Below the pieces are notes generated by a model, which saw only the letters and a program-made list of their open reading frames with translations, was not told the DNA's origin and ran no database searches. From positions 5,763,001 to 5,827,000 of the forward strand of contig NC_080571.1 of NCBI RefSeq assembly GCF_030247185.1: 64,000 nucleotides of DNA, written 5' to 3'. Of the stretch, positions 12,777-24,400 are shown one piece after another; positions within the stretch are counted from its first letter, which is position 1; every line of letters begins with the position of its first letter. Position numbers and translations under genes: made by a program. Source of the DNA: Malaya genurostris (lineage: Eukaryota; Arthropoda; Insecta; Diptera; Culicidae).

Positions 12777-15458
12777 GATTGCACTACAATGCTGAGGTTG
12801 ACTACCGTTACCGTTTCAACAAACAGTCAGTATAGTGAACTGCAACCGTGGAGAACTTAGGGAAAGTTTTCCAATGCGATCACGCACACACACAACCTCA
12901 AACACTTTTTTGTTTATCTGCCGCTCTGCTACTGTTTAGTTTCCAACTGTTGCTATCGAAAAGATCCGTGCTGTAAAAAGAGAAAATTTACATTTTCATT
13001 ATTTTCTTGTTTATTTCAACAGTATTCAAGCAGCTAGAATTTATAAAAGAAATAGAATTTCTATTGAAAACGTACATACTACACAATGTGGAAAATTTGC
13101 AAAAAGAAATACACCTAAATTGGATTACCGATCTCAGCTGTTCAAACATCGGTAGCTGATTTTTCAGTAAAAATAACATTTCATCACAGCGGTACCTGCT
13201 CTCAACGTATGTTTATTTGTGCTGATATATCAGTATATACTTCGGCTGTTCTAAACTCATCAGAAGATGAAAAAATACCGAACGAAGTTTAGTGTGAATC
13301 CACTATAAGTTAAACCGTACTTAGGCATAATTATAGCTAGACCGACACGTTTTGTATCCTACACAAGAAAGAGTTATAGTCGGAATTCGTGCTTCGGGTG
13401 ATTCCTAGAAAGTCGACAATCAAATGTAAAAAAATCGCAGCGTCTGGACAAAATGAAAATCCCATTTCAACGAGCTTGATAAACCAAAACTCACAAAAAT
13501 CGATGGAACGATTAGTGCCAACATATCAAATTCACCATGCAAGAAGAGGTGAGCACACTGATTTTCCACGTACTCGAGCGACTGTATTCGGTGCTAAACT
13601 AGTAAGATAAACAAAGACGTTATATATCGGTAACATCTAGCGAGCTGAATAAATACTTCACCGCACACATTCGAGTTGAAGTATGACCACACTTCTATAT
13701 GGATTTTTCGTTTACTTTAGCATTCGGTTAGTATGGATTAACAAATAATTAATTTTTTAATTAGTTTGCAAAACACAATGTTCGTTATTTAACATATTTT
13801 ACTCTTCGCAAACCAAATAAAACCAGTTATCCAATAACTTAAATCAATGAATATTTTTAATCACTTCTAAAATTACTATTTTAAAACATTGCATTTATGA
13901 AATGAGACTTTATCAACCAGTTGATACAATCATAAACATTTTTTATTTTCAACAACTTTGCATTTTGCATTTAGTAGCAGTGTGAAAACAGACCGAAGCC
14001 ATTTTTGTTTTCAGTAACAACTTTTTTTATATAAAAAGAAGGCGTGGGTTTGTGTAACGTACGTGAATTTAACGAAATCATTTGAATAATCATGACAGCA
14101 GTGAGCATTTCTCCAAAAATACGGATCAGTTAAATTTCAGCGAAGAACTCGAATTCGCAGCAACACAATAAAACGATTACAACACGAATGTCGATAAACT
14201 AGCGCTCCGCCATCTTTGCAAGTCCGACATTATCGAAGATGAGTCACAGTCCTTATATGGAAAATTTGTTCATTGTTTTCTCGTCAAATCATATCTGAAC
14301 AAGTACACTTTTATCACAAAAACAACTAACCTTTGTTTAGGCATAAAAATAGACACTTTTTACTAATTTTAGCACATTTTCAAAGCTAAAATAAATATTT
14401 TTCACTTGTCTAAAAACTTTCATGTGCAACGTTGTTCACTGCTGAAATATTTTTCACTTATATGTCGAAGTCGACTGCGTGCGTTGACGGCACGTTGACG
14501 GTTTCATTGTACAATGCGCAGGTACATACAAACTGTCAAATATGTAAAGGCGTTACCGGCGTTACCCAATGGCTGGCGTTACCAGATTGGACCCATGTTG
14601 GGTACATTTAGAGTGGTAAATGAGCAAATACCTGTTTCTATTGGAGACTTACTCTCCATGATTGAGTTTGTATTAGGTTTTTTACCGTCACTGCTAACCT
14701 CAATCGGATGAACACATTTTGACAGTTCAGCAGTACTGTTTGTAAACAGAAATTTCTTTTGTTTGTTTATTGACAAATTGGATCAGACCATTTACGGTCC
14801 GAATCGCCTAAATAAAGTTTTAAAACATTTGTTCACGATTGAATACGGCTCGTTTTTGATATTTATTAAATAAAAGAGACTAGTTGCAAAGTGTAAAGAT
14901 GATTGTTTTAGATGTGCTCTTCGATTTTTGTTTAAGCTTGTTTGTAAACAGTACCGCTGAACTGTCAAGGATGAATACTTGTTCATTTGTGTCGTCACGA
15001 TAAAAAACCTAATTAGGTTTTTTATCGTGACGACACAAATGAACAAGTATTCATCCTTGACAGTTCAGCGGTACTGTTTACAAACAAGCTTAAACAAAAA
15101 TCGAAGAGCACATCTAAAACAATCATCTTTACACTTTGCAACTAGTCTTTTTTATTTAATAAATAACAAAAACGAAACGTATTCAATCGTGAACAAATGT
15201 TTTAAAACTTTATTTAGGTGATACGGACCGTAAATGGACTGATCCAATTTGTCAATAAACAAACAAAAGAAATTTCTGTTTACAAACAGTACTGCTGAAC
15301 TGTCAAAATGTGTTCATCCGATTGAGGTTAGCAGTGACGGTAAAAAACCTAATTGTCAGGATCTGTTGTATTTGCTTAAAATTTTTTTTCTTCAAAACGT
15401 CGTCGGAGGAAGTGTAACAGCTGATATTTTTTTATAATAATTCTATTATTTGCAAATT
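12777..15458. other. Divergent intergenic region between Pcf11 and the RSRC1-like gene
   Basis: The first exons of the two genes point away from each other across 2.7 kb, so this stretch should hold both promoters. No coding signal is visible. The 3' quarter is taken up by the perfect palindrome at 14672-15353, which leaves only about 105 bp before the RSRC1-like ATG. Confidence 0.6.
14672..15353. repeat. Perfect 682-bp palindrome: two head-to-head MITE monomers
   Basis: Bases 14672-15012 are the reverse complement of 15013-15353, with only scattered mismatches, and there is no spacer (centre AACCTAATTAGGTT). Each 341-bp half begins and ends with ATTAGGTTTTTTA(C/T)CG, so each half is itself an inverted-repeat element. 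TTGT occurs at both outer flanks. Related monomers recur at 58.07-60.33 kb. No real ORF; the open frames here are mirror images of one another. Confidence 0.88.
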
Positions 15459-16269
15459 ATGCCACGTTCCTATTCGCGATCCCCGTCGCGTTCGCGAAAG
15501 CACTCACATCGGAAATCGCGTTCAAAGTCTCGTGAACGGGACAAATATTCTAGTCGAAATGATTATCAGCGATATCATCGAACAGAAAATCGTTCATCTA
15601 AATCGCGTTCGGTAGCTGCGTCCTCGTCATCGTCTAGGAGTAGCGCTCACAAATCTTCCCACGAACATCATCGTACACATCGGACTAAACAATCCGTTAG
15701 TAGATCAGCAACTAGTGACTACCGACATAGTAGTCGTTCTAAGGATGGCGATCGAGACAGACGTGAGCGGAGTTGGAACCAGTTAGATTCACGAGATAAG
15801 TATACACGCAAACGAGCCAGCTCGAGCAGTTCCAGTAGCAGCAGTAGTAGCAGTTCTGAAAGCTCACAATCAGCTAGTAGTTCAAGCTCTTCCACGGAAA
15901 AATCGGAAAAGGATTATGTATTTAAATCTCTAGCTGGAGACCAAGAACCTGAGAAGGATAACGTGTCGGTACTGGCAAAGTTAAATGCAGATGAATTCAT
16001 TCCACAAACGTTTGTATCCTCAAAGAAACCGCCAGCAACCCAAGCTAGTGGAAATATCGTCATAGACTTGACCTCACAAACTATCAAGGTACCCAAAACG
16101 GAGGAAGAACAAGTGATTGACCCACTATTTCATCCAAATGTAAGTATTCCAATTAGATTATTTTCAGAAACAAATCTAAAACTTGAGTATTTTTCAGTTT
16201 TTTGGTAACGATGACGATCGGATGTCCCAATGGGTTCGCAAATTATTAGCAGTTAGACAGAATGCTTGA
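15459..16269 (+). CDS. RSRC1: RSRC1-like arginine/serine-rich protein
   Basis: Probable nuclear speckle protein of pre-mRNA splicing. Two exons, 15459-16139 and 16198-16269, are joined in phase 0 (donor AAT|GTAAGT, acceptor TTTTCAG), giving 250 residues. The first ~110 residues are RS/SR dipeptide-rich (SRSPSRSRKHSHRKSRSKSR), then comes a poly-Ser block near residues 120-145. A non-RS tail contains DEFIPQTFVSSKK and the C-terminal WVRKLLAVRQ. Both tail motifs match the RSRC1 layout (FVQQTF.SSK and a terminal W.kRL.aLRQ), which is why I prefer RSRC1 over generic SR proteins. The start is the ATG at 15459; an upstream TTG is not needed. An AATAAA lies at 16322. Confidence 0.75.
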
Positions 16270-16314
16270 TATACTACCAGTAGGTAAAAAGCTTATTTTG
16301 CTCTAAAATTAAAT

Positions 16315-16327
16315 TTTATTCAATAAA
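16315..16327. terminator. Overlapping bidirectional poly(A) signals
   Basis: TTTATTCAATAAA reads as AATAAA on both strands, 16322-16327 (plus) and 16320-16315 (minus). It sits between the stop codons of two convergent genes only 80 bp apart, so both transcripts probably end here with overlapping 3' ends. Confidence 0.65.
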
Positions 16328-16349
16328 CTACAAGTGTAATAGATTTTCA

Positions 16350-16826
16350 CTAGAACATATCCGAGCCGGTCTTTCGAGCTCTTAGCCATGCTTCCTCCGG
16401 AGAAAGTTTTTCTGCTTCCGAGGGTTCTATCGGTGAGCCATCTTCGTTTAATTTGCCACCCTTGAAATCATCTATCACTTTTTGAGAGTAAATTGCATTG
16501 AACAAGTCTTGGCTGGTAAATTCGGACTGAAAAACATCCGGGGCCCGATAAGATACGTATGGCTTGAACTTGCACCCCTCCAGGTTTGGCACAATTATTT
16601 CTGGAATTTTCTCTGGTATCTCAACGTACTGTCCATCGCAAACAACTCCTGTGTCTCGAACACCTCGCTTATCGATAGGAATGTCTGGATAAAGTTCCGG
16701 TTTTGCAGCACGTAGCTTTTTGAAGATGCGTGTTCCACGTTTATTGTATAACAAGAACTTGCGAAAGTTGTGCTTACCACAAGTGCTATGAGTTGTGCTT
16801 ATACAGCGTCTAATTATATGAAACAT
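16350..16826 (-). CDS. mRpL41: Mitochondrial large-subunit ribosomal protein mL41
   Basis: Intronless 158-residue protein of the mitochondrial ribosome large subunit. The first ~35 residues are rich in Arg, Lys, Ser and Thr with no acidic residue, as expected for a mitochondrial presequence. The core follows the mL41 pattern: RGTRIFKK, then a Gly/Val segment (RGVRDTGVVCDGQYVEIPEK), then the signature IVPNLEGCKFKPYVSYRAP, close to the family's IPEFVVPDLTGFKLKPYVSYR. The C-terminus is acidic and helical. Length lies between the human and fly proteins. It converges on the RSRC1-like gene and shares its poly(A) region. Confidence 0.93.
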   Translation of the reverse strand: MFHIIRRCISTTHSTCGKHNFRKFLLYNKRGTRIFKKLRAAKPELYPDIPIDKRGVRDTGVVCDGQYVEIPEKIPEIIVPNLEGCKFKPYVSYRAPDVFQSEFTSQDLFNAIYSQKVIDDFKGGKLNEDGSPIEPSEAEKLSPEEAWLRARKTGSDMF

Positions 16827-17473
16827 TTTTTAGTTTCCTAAATTTTCTTTTAAACGGTGAAAAATCTGATTATTTGTAATTATTTTGACCCTGTAGCTAA
16901 CTGAACAGATATTTTGATCTAAGACGAGACAGCTGGCTTCTTACTCTTATGCCATGGACCCTGCTGAATTATTAATGAAAGTTGACTGTATGTGAGTAGC
17001 AGAGCTGCCAACTATTTTTTTCAATTTGGCGAAAGAATCAATCTGTACAATATCTATCTCGGAAAATCTAGAGTAACTGAGGTGTTTGCACAGACTAACA
17101 GACAGGACACTCAAATTGGATTCTTCAATCATTTTAACGGTCATTTCGAATATTCCTTTATTTGGGACAGTACTCACATTTGTCATGATGGCGCCACGTT
17201 ACCTTATCAAAAACATCCGGCTGTCATCTAGACTGTGTTCATTTTTTTCATTTGCCAACAGAGTTGCCATTCAAACAGAATTACCTGTGATGTATTTATT
17301 TGTATACGTCCATGCTAATTTCATGCAGGATACAGATTTAATATATATTGCCAAAACTATTTACATAATTGTGCCTACTTCTCATCCTCAAACGCAACAC
17401 AAAATCGAACCCGTTTTGTTACAATATTTACTTGCTTCTGGTCTGCCGCCACTTAAATTCGGGTAAAAACTAC
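16827..17473. other. Intergenic stretch upstream of mL41, ending at the BEL insertion site
   Basis: This should contain the mL41 promoter. Open frames here (for example 17086-17466) show no recognisable domain and no homologous partner in the window. The last bases, ACTAC, are the target duplication of the retrotransposon. Confidence 0.5.
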
Positions 17474-18012
17474 TGTCGCGGACGCTCGAATTAATTTTAA
17501 TATTTATGGAAGATTTCTTCTGACGAGACGGCCGTAAGTAGAATCGTAAAATCAGGCCGATCCTAGAATAATAGGCTGAGTTATAAAATTTGTATAATGT
17601 TTTGTTAGGATGTAGCGTCTAGACAAAATCGGCGCACAGTATAGACAGGAAATAAATATATTATTTCTTTTGCATCTCCTCTGAATGGGAAAACCCATAT
17701 CAATTGGTCTCTATTGAGACGCGCAAAGATAAAGGTAAATCAGCAGGTAAAATTAGCATATTTGTCTGTCCCTTTTGAGGTTTGAAGTGTAGTAATAGAA
17801 TAAGAAAAGTGTACATATAGATGTAAGATGGAAATAATAAAGTAGTCTGTTTTTAGTTAGGAAACAACTCGTGTTTCTTTTTGACGATAAGAAAGAAATC
17901 CCTTCGTTTGGAAGGAGCTCGTTTTCCACAAGGGAAAACGAGAGTTAAAAAAATTAAAAAAAAAATCCCTACTTCGTGTAGGAAGAAATTTTCAGTAGTT
18001 GGAAAATTTAAA
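17474..18012 (+). repeat. 5' LTR of the BEL/Pao element
   Basis: It starts TGTCGCGGACGC and ends GGAAAATTTAAA. It carries a TATAAA at 17582-17587 and an AATAAA at 17836-17841, plausible U3 promoter and R polyadenylation signals. Against the 3' LTR I see one substitution (GCGTCTAG versus GCGTTTAG), length differences in an A-rich run, and a 3-base indel near the end. Confidence 0.93.
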
Positions 18013-18033
18013 TGGTGACCCCGACGTGATTCG
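18013..18033 (+). other. Primer-binding site, complementary to tRNA-Trp 3' end
   Basis: TGGTGACCCCGACGTGATTC begins directly after the LTR. Its complement ends GTCGGGGTCACCA, which as I recall is the 3' end of insect and vertebrate tRNA-Trp including CCA. The match runs about 21 bases, into the T loop, longer than the usual 18. Confidence 0.75.
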
Positions 18034-18159
18034 GCAATCCTGGAAAGTATATAAATTTACTTTCAATGCGGTGACGAATGTTTTAATGTGCTCTTTACGC
18101 CGAAAGTTCGTAGTTGCAAGAGTGAAATTTCCGACGTGATTCGGCAATCCTGGAAAGTA

Positions 18160-19084
18160 AAGGGTGATTTTTTAAGAGCTTGAGAACTTTTTTAAACAAT
18201 AAAACGCATAAAATTTGCAAAATCTCATCGGTTCTTTATTTTAAACGTTAGATTGGTACATGACATTTACTTTTTGAAGATAATTTCATTTAAATGTTGA
18301 CCGCGGCTGCGTCTTAGGTGGTCCATTCGGAAAGTCCAATTTTGGGCAACTTTTTCGAGCATTTCGGCCGGAATAGCCCGAATTTCTTCGGAAATGTTGT
18401 CTTCCAAAGCTGGAATAGTTACTGGCTTATTTCTGTAGACTTTAGACTTGACGTAGCCCCACAAAAAATAGTCTAAAGGCGTCAAATCGCATGATCTTGG
18501 TGGCCAACTTACCGGTCCATTTCTTGAGATGAATTGTTCTCCGAAGTTTTCCCTCAAAATGGCCATAGAATCGCGAGCTGTGTGGCATGTAGCGCCATCT
18601 TGTTGAAACCACATGTCAACCAAGTTCAGTTCTTCCATTTTTGGCAACAAAAAGTTTGTTAGCATCGAACGATAGCGATCGCCATTCACTGTAACGTTGC
18701 GTCCAACAGCATCTTTGAAAAAATACGGTCCAATGATTCCACCAGCGTACAAACCACACCAAACAGTGCATTTTTCGGGATGCATGGGCAGTTCTTGAAC
18801 GGCTTCTGGTTGCTCTTCACTCCAAATGCGGCAATTTTGCTTATTTACGTAGCCATTCAACCAGAAATGAGCCTCATCGCTGAACAAAATTTGTCGATAA
18901 AAAAGCGGATTTTCCGAATGGACCACCTAAGACGCAGCCGCGGTCAACATTTAAATGAAATTATCTTCAAAAAGTAAATGTCATGTACCAATCTAACGTT
19001 TAAAATAAAGAACCGATGAGATTTTGCAAATTTTATGCGTTTTATTGTTTAAAAAAGTTCTCAAGCTCTTAAAAAATCACCCTT
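18160..19084 (-). mobile_element. Snap-back Tc1/mariner-superfamily transposon with perfect 174-bp inverted ends
   Basis: The element is flanked by TA duplications (18158-18159 and 19085-19086) inside a tandem-repeat unit that rejoins exactly when the element is removed. The tips read AAGGGTGATTTTTTAAGAGC. Bases 18160-18333 and 18911-19084 are perfect inverse copies, far longer than usual mariner TIRs. The right arm is a copy of the transposase C-terminal coding end, so the original 5' end of the element, with the transposase start, has been replaced by an inverted copy of its 3' end. Confidence 0.92.
18267..18926 (-). pseudogene. Tc1/mariner-superfamily transposase, N-terminally truncated
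   Basis: About 219 residues of the DDE/D catalytic domain remain. FSDEAHFWLNG holds the first catalytic Asp, MWFQQDGATCHTAR the second, and RSCDLTPLDYFLWGYVKS the third; 36 residues lie between the second and third Asp by my count. The N-terminal helix-turn-helix DNA-binding half is absent. Upstream of the GTG at 18926 the frame meets a TAG, and the upstream DNA is the inverted copy of the gene's own 3' end. The catalytic core is otherwise unbroken, consistent with a recent rearrangement. It is unlikely to make an active transposase without an ATG and DNA-binding domain. Confidence 0.88.
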
Positions 19085-20297
19085 TATATAAATTTACTTT
19101 CAATGCGGTGACGAATGTTTTAATGTGCTCTTTACGCCGAAAGTTCGTAGTTGCAAGAGTGAAAATTCCGACGTAATTCGGCAATCCTGGAAAGTATATA
19201 AATTTACTTCCAATGCGGTGACAAGTGTTTGATGTGCTCTTTACGCGAAAGTTTGCTGTTGCAAGAGTGAAAAATCCGACGTAATTCGGCAATCCTGGAA
19301 AGTATATAAATTTACTTCCAATGCGGTGACAAGTGTTTGATGTGCTCTTTACGCGAAAGTTTGCTGTTGCAAGAGTGAAAAATCCGACGTAATTCGGCAA
19401 TCCTGGAAAGTATATAAATTTACTTCCAACGCGGTGACAAGTGTTTGATGTGCTCTTTACGCGAAAGTTCGTAGTTGCAAGAGTGAAAAATCCGACGTGA
19501 TTCGGCAATCCTGGAAAGTATACTTTCAATGCGGTGACGAATGTTTTGATGTGCTCTTTACGCGAAAGTTTGCTGTTGCAAGAGTGAAAAATCCGACGTG
19601 ATTCGGCAATCCTGGAAAGTATACTTTCATTGCGGTGACGAATGTTTTGATGTGCTCTTTACGCGAAAGTTCGTAGTTGCAAGAGTGAAAATTCCGACGT
19701 GATTCGGCAATCCTGGAAAGTATACTTCCAATGCGGTGACAAGTTTTGATGTGCTCTTTACGCGAAAGTTCGTAGTTGCAAGAGTGAAAATTCCGACGTG
19801 ATTCGGCAATCCTGGAAAGTATATAAATTTACTTTCAATGCGGTGACGAATGTTTTGATGTGCTCTTTACGCGAAAGTTCGTAGTTGCAAGAGTGAAAAT
19901 TCCGACATGATTCGGCAATCCTGGAAAGTATACTTCCAATGCGGTGACAAGTGCTGATGTGCGGATAGTGAAGAAAATTCAACCCGCAAACAGCTGGTGA
20001 AGGATATTCAACCGGCAAACGGCTGGTGAAGGATATTCAACCGGCAAACGGCTGGTGAATTCAACCAGCAAACGGCCTGCGAAAAATAGGATTGGCAGCG
20101 AGGGGGACGACACTCCGTGATTGTATGTAAGAATAGTTTTAGTTTGATGTTTAGTTATTGGATTTTTAAAAATATTGTCGAATAATTCGGATTAAATTGA
20201 AATGTTTTGAAAAAAGCAGAAGAATGATTTGGAATAGTGTAGAATAAGTGCGATTGAAAAATTGAAACTGCTCGAAATGCATACCACTGATTTACTA

Positions 20298-21136
20298 CAC
20301 TCAAATAAAAATTCACGTTCGATTTACTTGAAAAATCACGTAAAATGGTTTCAAATGTCAAATTGAATATTTTACGTGACGAAAATGAATGTTATACGAA
20401 CATCCCCTAAAATGAATAGAGTCATCACATAAGGTTTACGTGAATTGACCAAGCGTCAAACAATCTACGTGAATTTCCAGTGTGTTAATGTTAATTAAAA
20501 AAAATGTTAATTAGTTACAATTTTTGACTACATCGTCTGGACCATTCCAGTATAAAAGTTTTCATGTGTTCAACTGGACCGAGTGCCTGCGTGAGTCCGG
20601 AAGTTTGCCCGCTCCTGCCGAAACAGGCCGTTGGTTCACTGAAAAACGAGTTCGAAATCGGTATGAAGCATGTAATGCGACTTTAACCTGCATCGGTTGT
20701 GTTGTGGGAGTTCTCGACTCTCACCTGCGGCTTCGGTTGGTTCTCAGTGACAACAAAAACGATTTTTGGAGGCTTGTCGATTTGAGATACCACGACGTTA
20801 TTAGTTTCTTTTTAAGCTATTGAAATTATATGCTAATTTTCTGAAATAAATGTTTTATTTTTCATTTCATAGATTTATATAAACATCTGAAATCTCCCTT
20901 TTGACTTCAACCAATATATAAAGTAGTAATTCTCTGGTGTCTAAATTTTATATGAACTGATAGGTAAATGGGATATGAACAATACATTACATTCTACCTA
21001 TGAAACACGTAACTTTTACTAGATTATGCATTAAACAGCTTTTAAATGCCAGTCCATTAAAATCTACGTGAAAAGTATGGTGGAAAATATTCACAAAACT
21101 TTTCACGTAACTATAACATGATTATTATTTTGAGTG
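20298..21136. mobile_element. TA-flanked 839-bp non-autonomous element
   Basis: The ends CACTCAAAT and ATTTTGAGTG are inverted and flanked by TA at 20296-20297 and 21137-21138. Subterminal words containing TTACGTGA and ACGTGAA repeat in both halves. A 99-residue open frame inside has no recognisable domain. It lies upstream of the first transposase exon found, so it may separate the transposase promoter from its gene. Confidence 0.55.
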
Positions 21137-21258
21137 TATCAATATTTCAAGCAGTGTTTGACAACCCAAATTAAGAAATAATTTGAACATGTTTGAATGG
21201 CCTTATTATATAGAAAAACAAATATTGTCTAACTAAAAGAATACAATGGTAGAGTTAT

Positions 21259-21425
<167 letters not shown>

Positions 21426-21449
21426 CTACGTACCTAATTTCACGTCTAG

Positions 21450-24400
21450 GATTTATTCTGGGAGAAAATCGAAAAATTTTTGGCATGCTCCATCCCAAAG
21501 CATATCAAGAATGCTTTAGAAATATCTGGTTTCATTAACCCTGCGATTGTAAGTTTGACAGATGAACAAATTGATGACATCGAAACCGATATTCGTCTCT
21601 TACCGGAGACGATGAATCTACCAGCGAATCATCCACAGCTACAACAATATTGGGGAACATATAACTCCAATCCAAGCAAATTTCGGTTTATGGCTGGAGA
21701 ACGAGCATTAATTAAAAAAATTGCTGATAGTGTTCAACAAAAAGGTTGGATGTACTTCGCGAAGTATAAAAAAAATCATTCTTTAAACACACGGACGACA
21801 GATGAGTCAGTTGTAGTCTCAATCATCGCTAAAATTAGAGATTACTATGATCGTAGGTAATTTATGTAATTTACTATGATCGTAGGTATAAAATGACAAA
21901 CCTTTATTTTCCCAACATTGTTTTTATTTCTCTCATAGGAATAGTGGATCTAGTGTGATAAAACAGTTTTGCTTAATGCTCTCTAATATCCATGTTTCGC
22001 TTGAAAAAACGGAGAATACGGTCAGGGCGAAAGTTCAGTGTCCTATTTGCCAACATCTTGTAACCTGTAATGTGGATTGTAAGGGTGTATGGAAGATTTC
22101 AAATTTTACATCGCATGTAAGAAATGTGCATAGATTTGTGGGCCAAAAGATTTCAGCTAGCTGGAACGAAATGGCTGTGCGTGAAGAAAATTCCTATATA
22201 TTGGAAATCGAACCAAATCAAGCTGAGCGGTCATATGACATTATGTCTGAGGAAAATAGTGCGCGGGAAGCTCTTGATTTCAACATCAATGAAGCGAATA
22301 ACAGTTACTTAGATGGCGACCACGTGCTAAGCGAACAAACAGAATACGAACAAATTGAAAGTATTGATAATAACACTATTCGTTCAGAACATTCGGAATC
22401 ATCTTACTTGGAGTTACCAGAGAGAGAGGCTCTTCGTGCTAGCGACGAGGAAGGAACTTCTACCGAAAATTTAAATGCATAGTGCATCAGCCTGTGGCCT
22501 CTGCTGATGCACTAGAACTTGGCCAGTCTTCACCATTTATATCTCTGTTGCAGTCAGTACAAAATCGCCGGAGAAACATGACACGCAGCTGCGGCATGCG
22601 TTACAGTAACGTCGAAAGGGAAATTTTTTTTATATGAATTCATGCAACAAGGCCCGGAGGGTTACAATTTCTTATATGCGAATACACCATGCCCAAGCAT
22701 TAGAACATTGCAACGTGACTTACAGAAAAGATCAAAATCTATCGAAGAAGGCATTGTTAGAGTTGAGGAGCTTAAGGCATATATAATAAGAAATAATCTA
22801 CCAATGATTGTAATAATGAGTGAAGATGCAACGAAGATCAACGGAGCTCTCGAATATGATTCTACTAGAAATAAAGTTTGCGGATTGGTAGCTCCTTTAG
22901 ACAACAACGGAATGCCACAATGTGATTTATTTGAAATTACTAACCCTCGAAAACTCATTGCTGATGTTCATCAATATCCCATAGGACGTAATGTTGTGGT
23001 TACTATGACTCAGCCGTTAAAACAAAAAACTGCACCTTTCTGTTTGCAATATTTTTGTACAGATAACAAATTCACTAGTAGTCAAGTACGAACCAGATGG
23101 AATTCGATAAAAACTAAACTGCTTAATGCTGGTATAGGGGTTATAGCCACATCAACTGACGGCGATCCACGGTATGTAACCGCAATGATGGAAGATATGC
23201 GTATGCCAACAATCACTGACAATCCTTACGGGGAATACTTTATTGCGTCATGTTCAGCTGAAAATATATGCGTGCAGGATCCTACTCATACTATTAATAA
23301 ATTTAGAACTCGGTTAATGCGACGTGACAAACAACTTATCATTGGTAAGCTTTGGTAGCTAATTGATATGCTAGAAATAACAGTTTTACGTGCTAAGGTA
23401 AAACATGTTTCAACTACAATTCAACAATACTACCCAATTCTCGCTACCCAAGCAGCCAGAAGTTCCACAATTACTTAAAACAGTCACTTTCTTGCTGCTC
23501 AAATGTACACGCGGAACTTTTGAAAACATGAAAGTACAGAACAAGTTCCGCGCGAACTTTCTTGCTGCTTAAGAAAACACCTGGTAATTTTTGACATTTC
23601 GTAGTACAGAATTAGTTCCGCGTGAACTTACTCGCTGCTTAAGCCAAATGAGTCCTACTAATCCGAACTTTTGGTTAGTTGGGTAGACCGATGAAGTGTA
23701 ATGCAATAAATGAAGACGCCGTTTTTTTAATCCGTATTTAATTTCAATAAATACAGCTTATTAGCAATTATTTACCCAGGGCTTCTAAATTGTCTAAATT
23801 CATGGTTGCGTTCATATTAAAATTATTTGCGTATTTGTAGGTAAACATCAAATAACACGTACACACCTGGAAGATCTCATTCGTAACGTATCAAAAGATA
23901 AACATGGTCTGATATTGGGTGATTTAAACGAAGACGATAAAATGAAATTCCAACCCGTTCTGAAAATTATTAAACCAGAGGTACTGCTCTGCATGGAACA
24001 GTCAGTAACATCAAGCCAAGCAACTGTTTTGTATTTATCATTGATGAAATTCATTCTATCGGCGTTTATGGATCCATGTATATCACCAACAGAGGCTGTT
24101 TTCAATTGCTGGTAGTATAATCTAATTTGTTCTGGTATAACACATCAATTGAATTTACATTTTCTGCAGGTATACGCTGTTTGTAATAAGAGCTTGGAGA
24201 AAATGGTGCATGAATAAATTTAAAACAGTTAAACATTGTATTACAAGCAATACATATTGGTGTTTGGAACTAAATGCTCACAGCCTTGTAAAATATATCA
24301 ACATTTGTCGAGATGAAAACATACCATATATACCTACACTTTTGCACAGTCAGACATGCGAAAGTTTTTTTCGTGCAGCACGATCGTTTACAACAACTGA

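Larger units (their letters stand above)
18020..20098 (+). repeat. Tandem-repeat leader of the BEL element (about ten ~105-115 bp units)
   Basis: Each unit starts with CCGACGTGATTCGGCAATCC, continues through GGAAAGTATATAAATTTAC and CAATGCGGTGACGAATG, and ends GTTGCAAGAGTGAAAA. Starts fall near 18021, 18132, 19170, 19277, 19383, 19492, 19590, 19694, 19796 and 19906. Later units lack a TATAAATT segment. The first unit includes the 3' part of the primer-binding site. After the last unit a shorter repeat (GGATATTCAACCGGCAAACG) begins and resumes at 27072-27190. The mariner-superfamily element interrupts the second unit. Minus-strand open frames across this array only reflect its periodicity. Confidence 0.9.

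Noticed and set aside
14792..15221. Two matching ORFs of 80-84 residues
   Set aside because: They are mirror images created by the palindrome, with no conserved protein features.
18020..20098. Regular direct repeats that could suggest a CRISPR array
   Set aside because: Units of 105-115 bp abut without unique spacers, and the setting is an insect retrotransposon leader.
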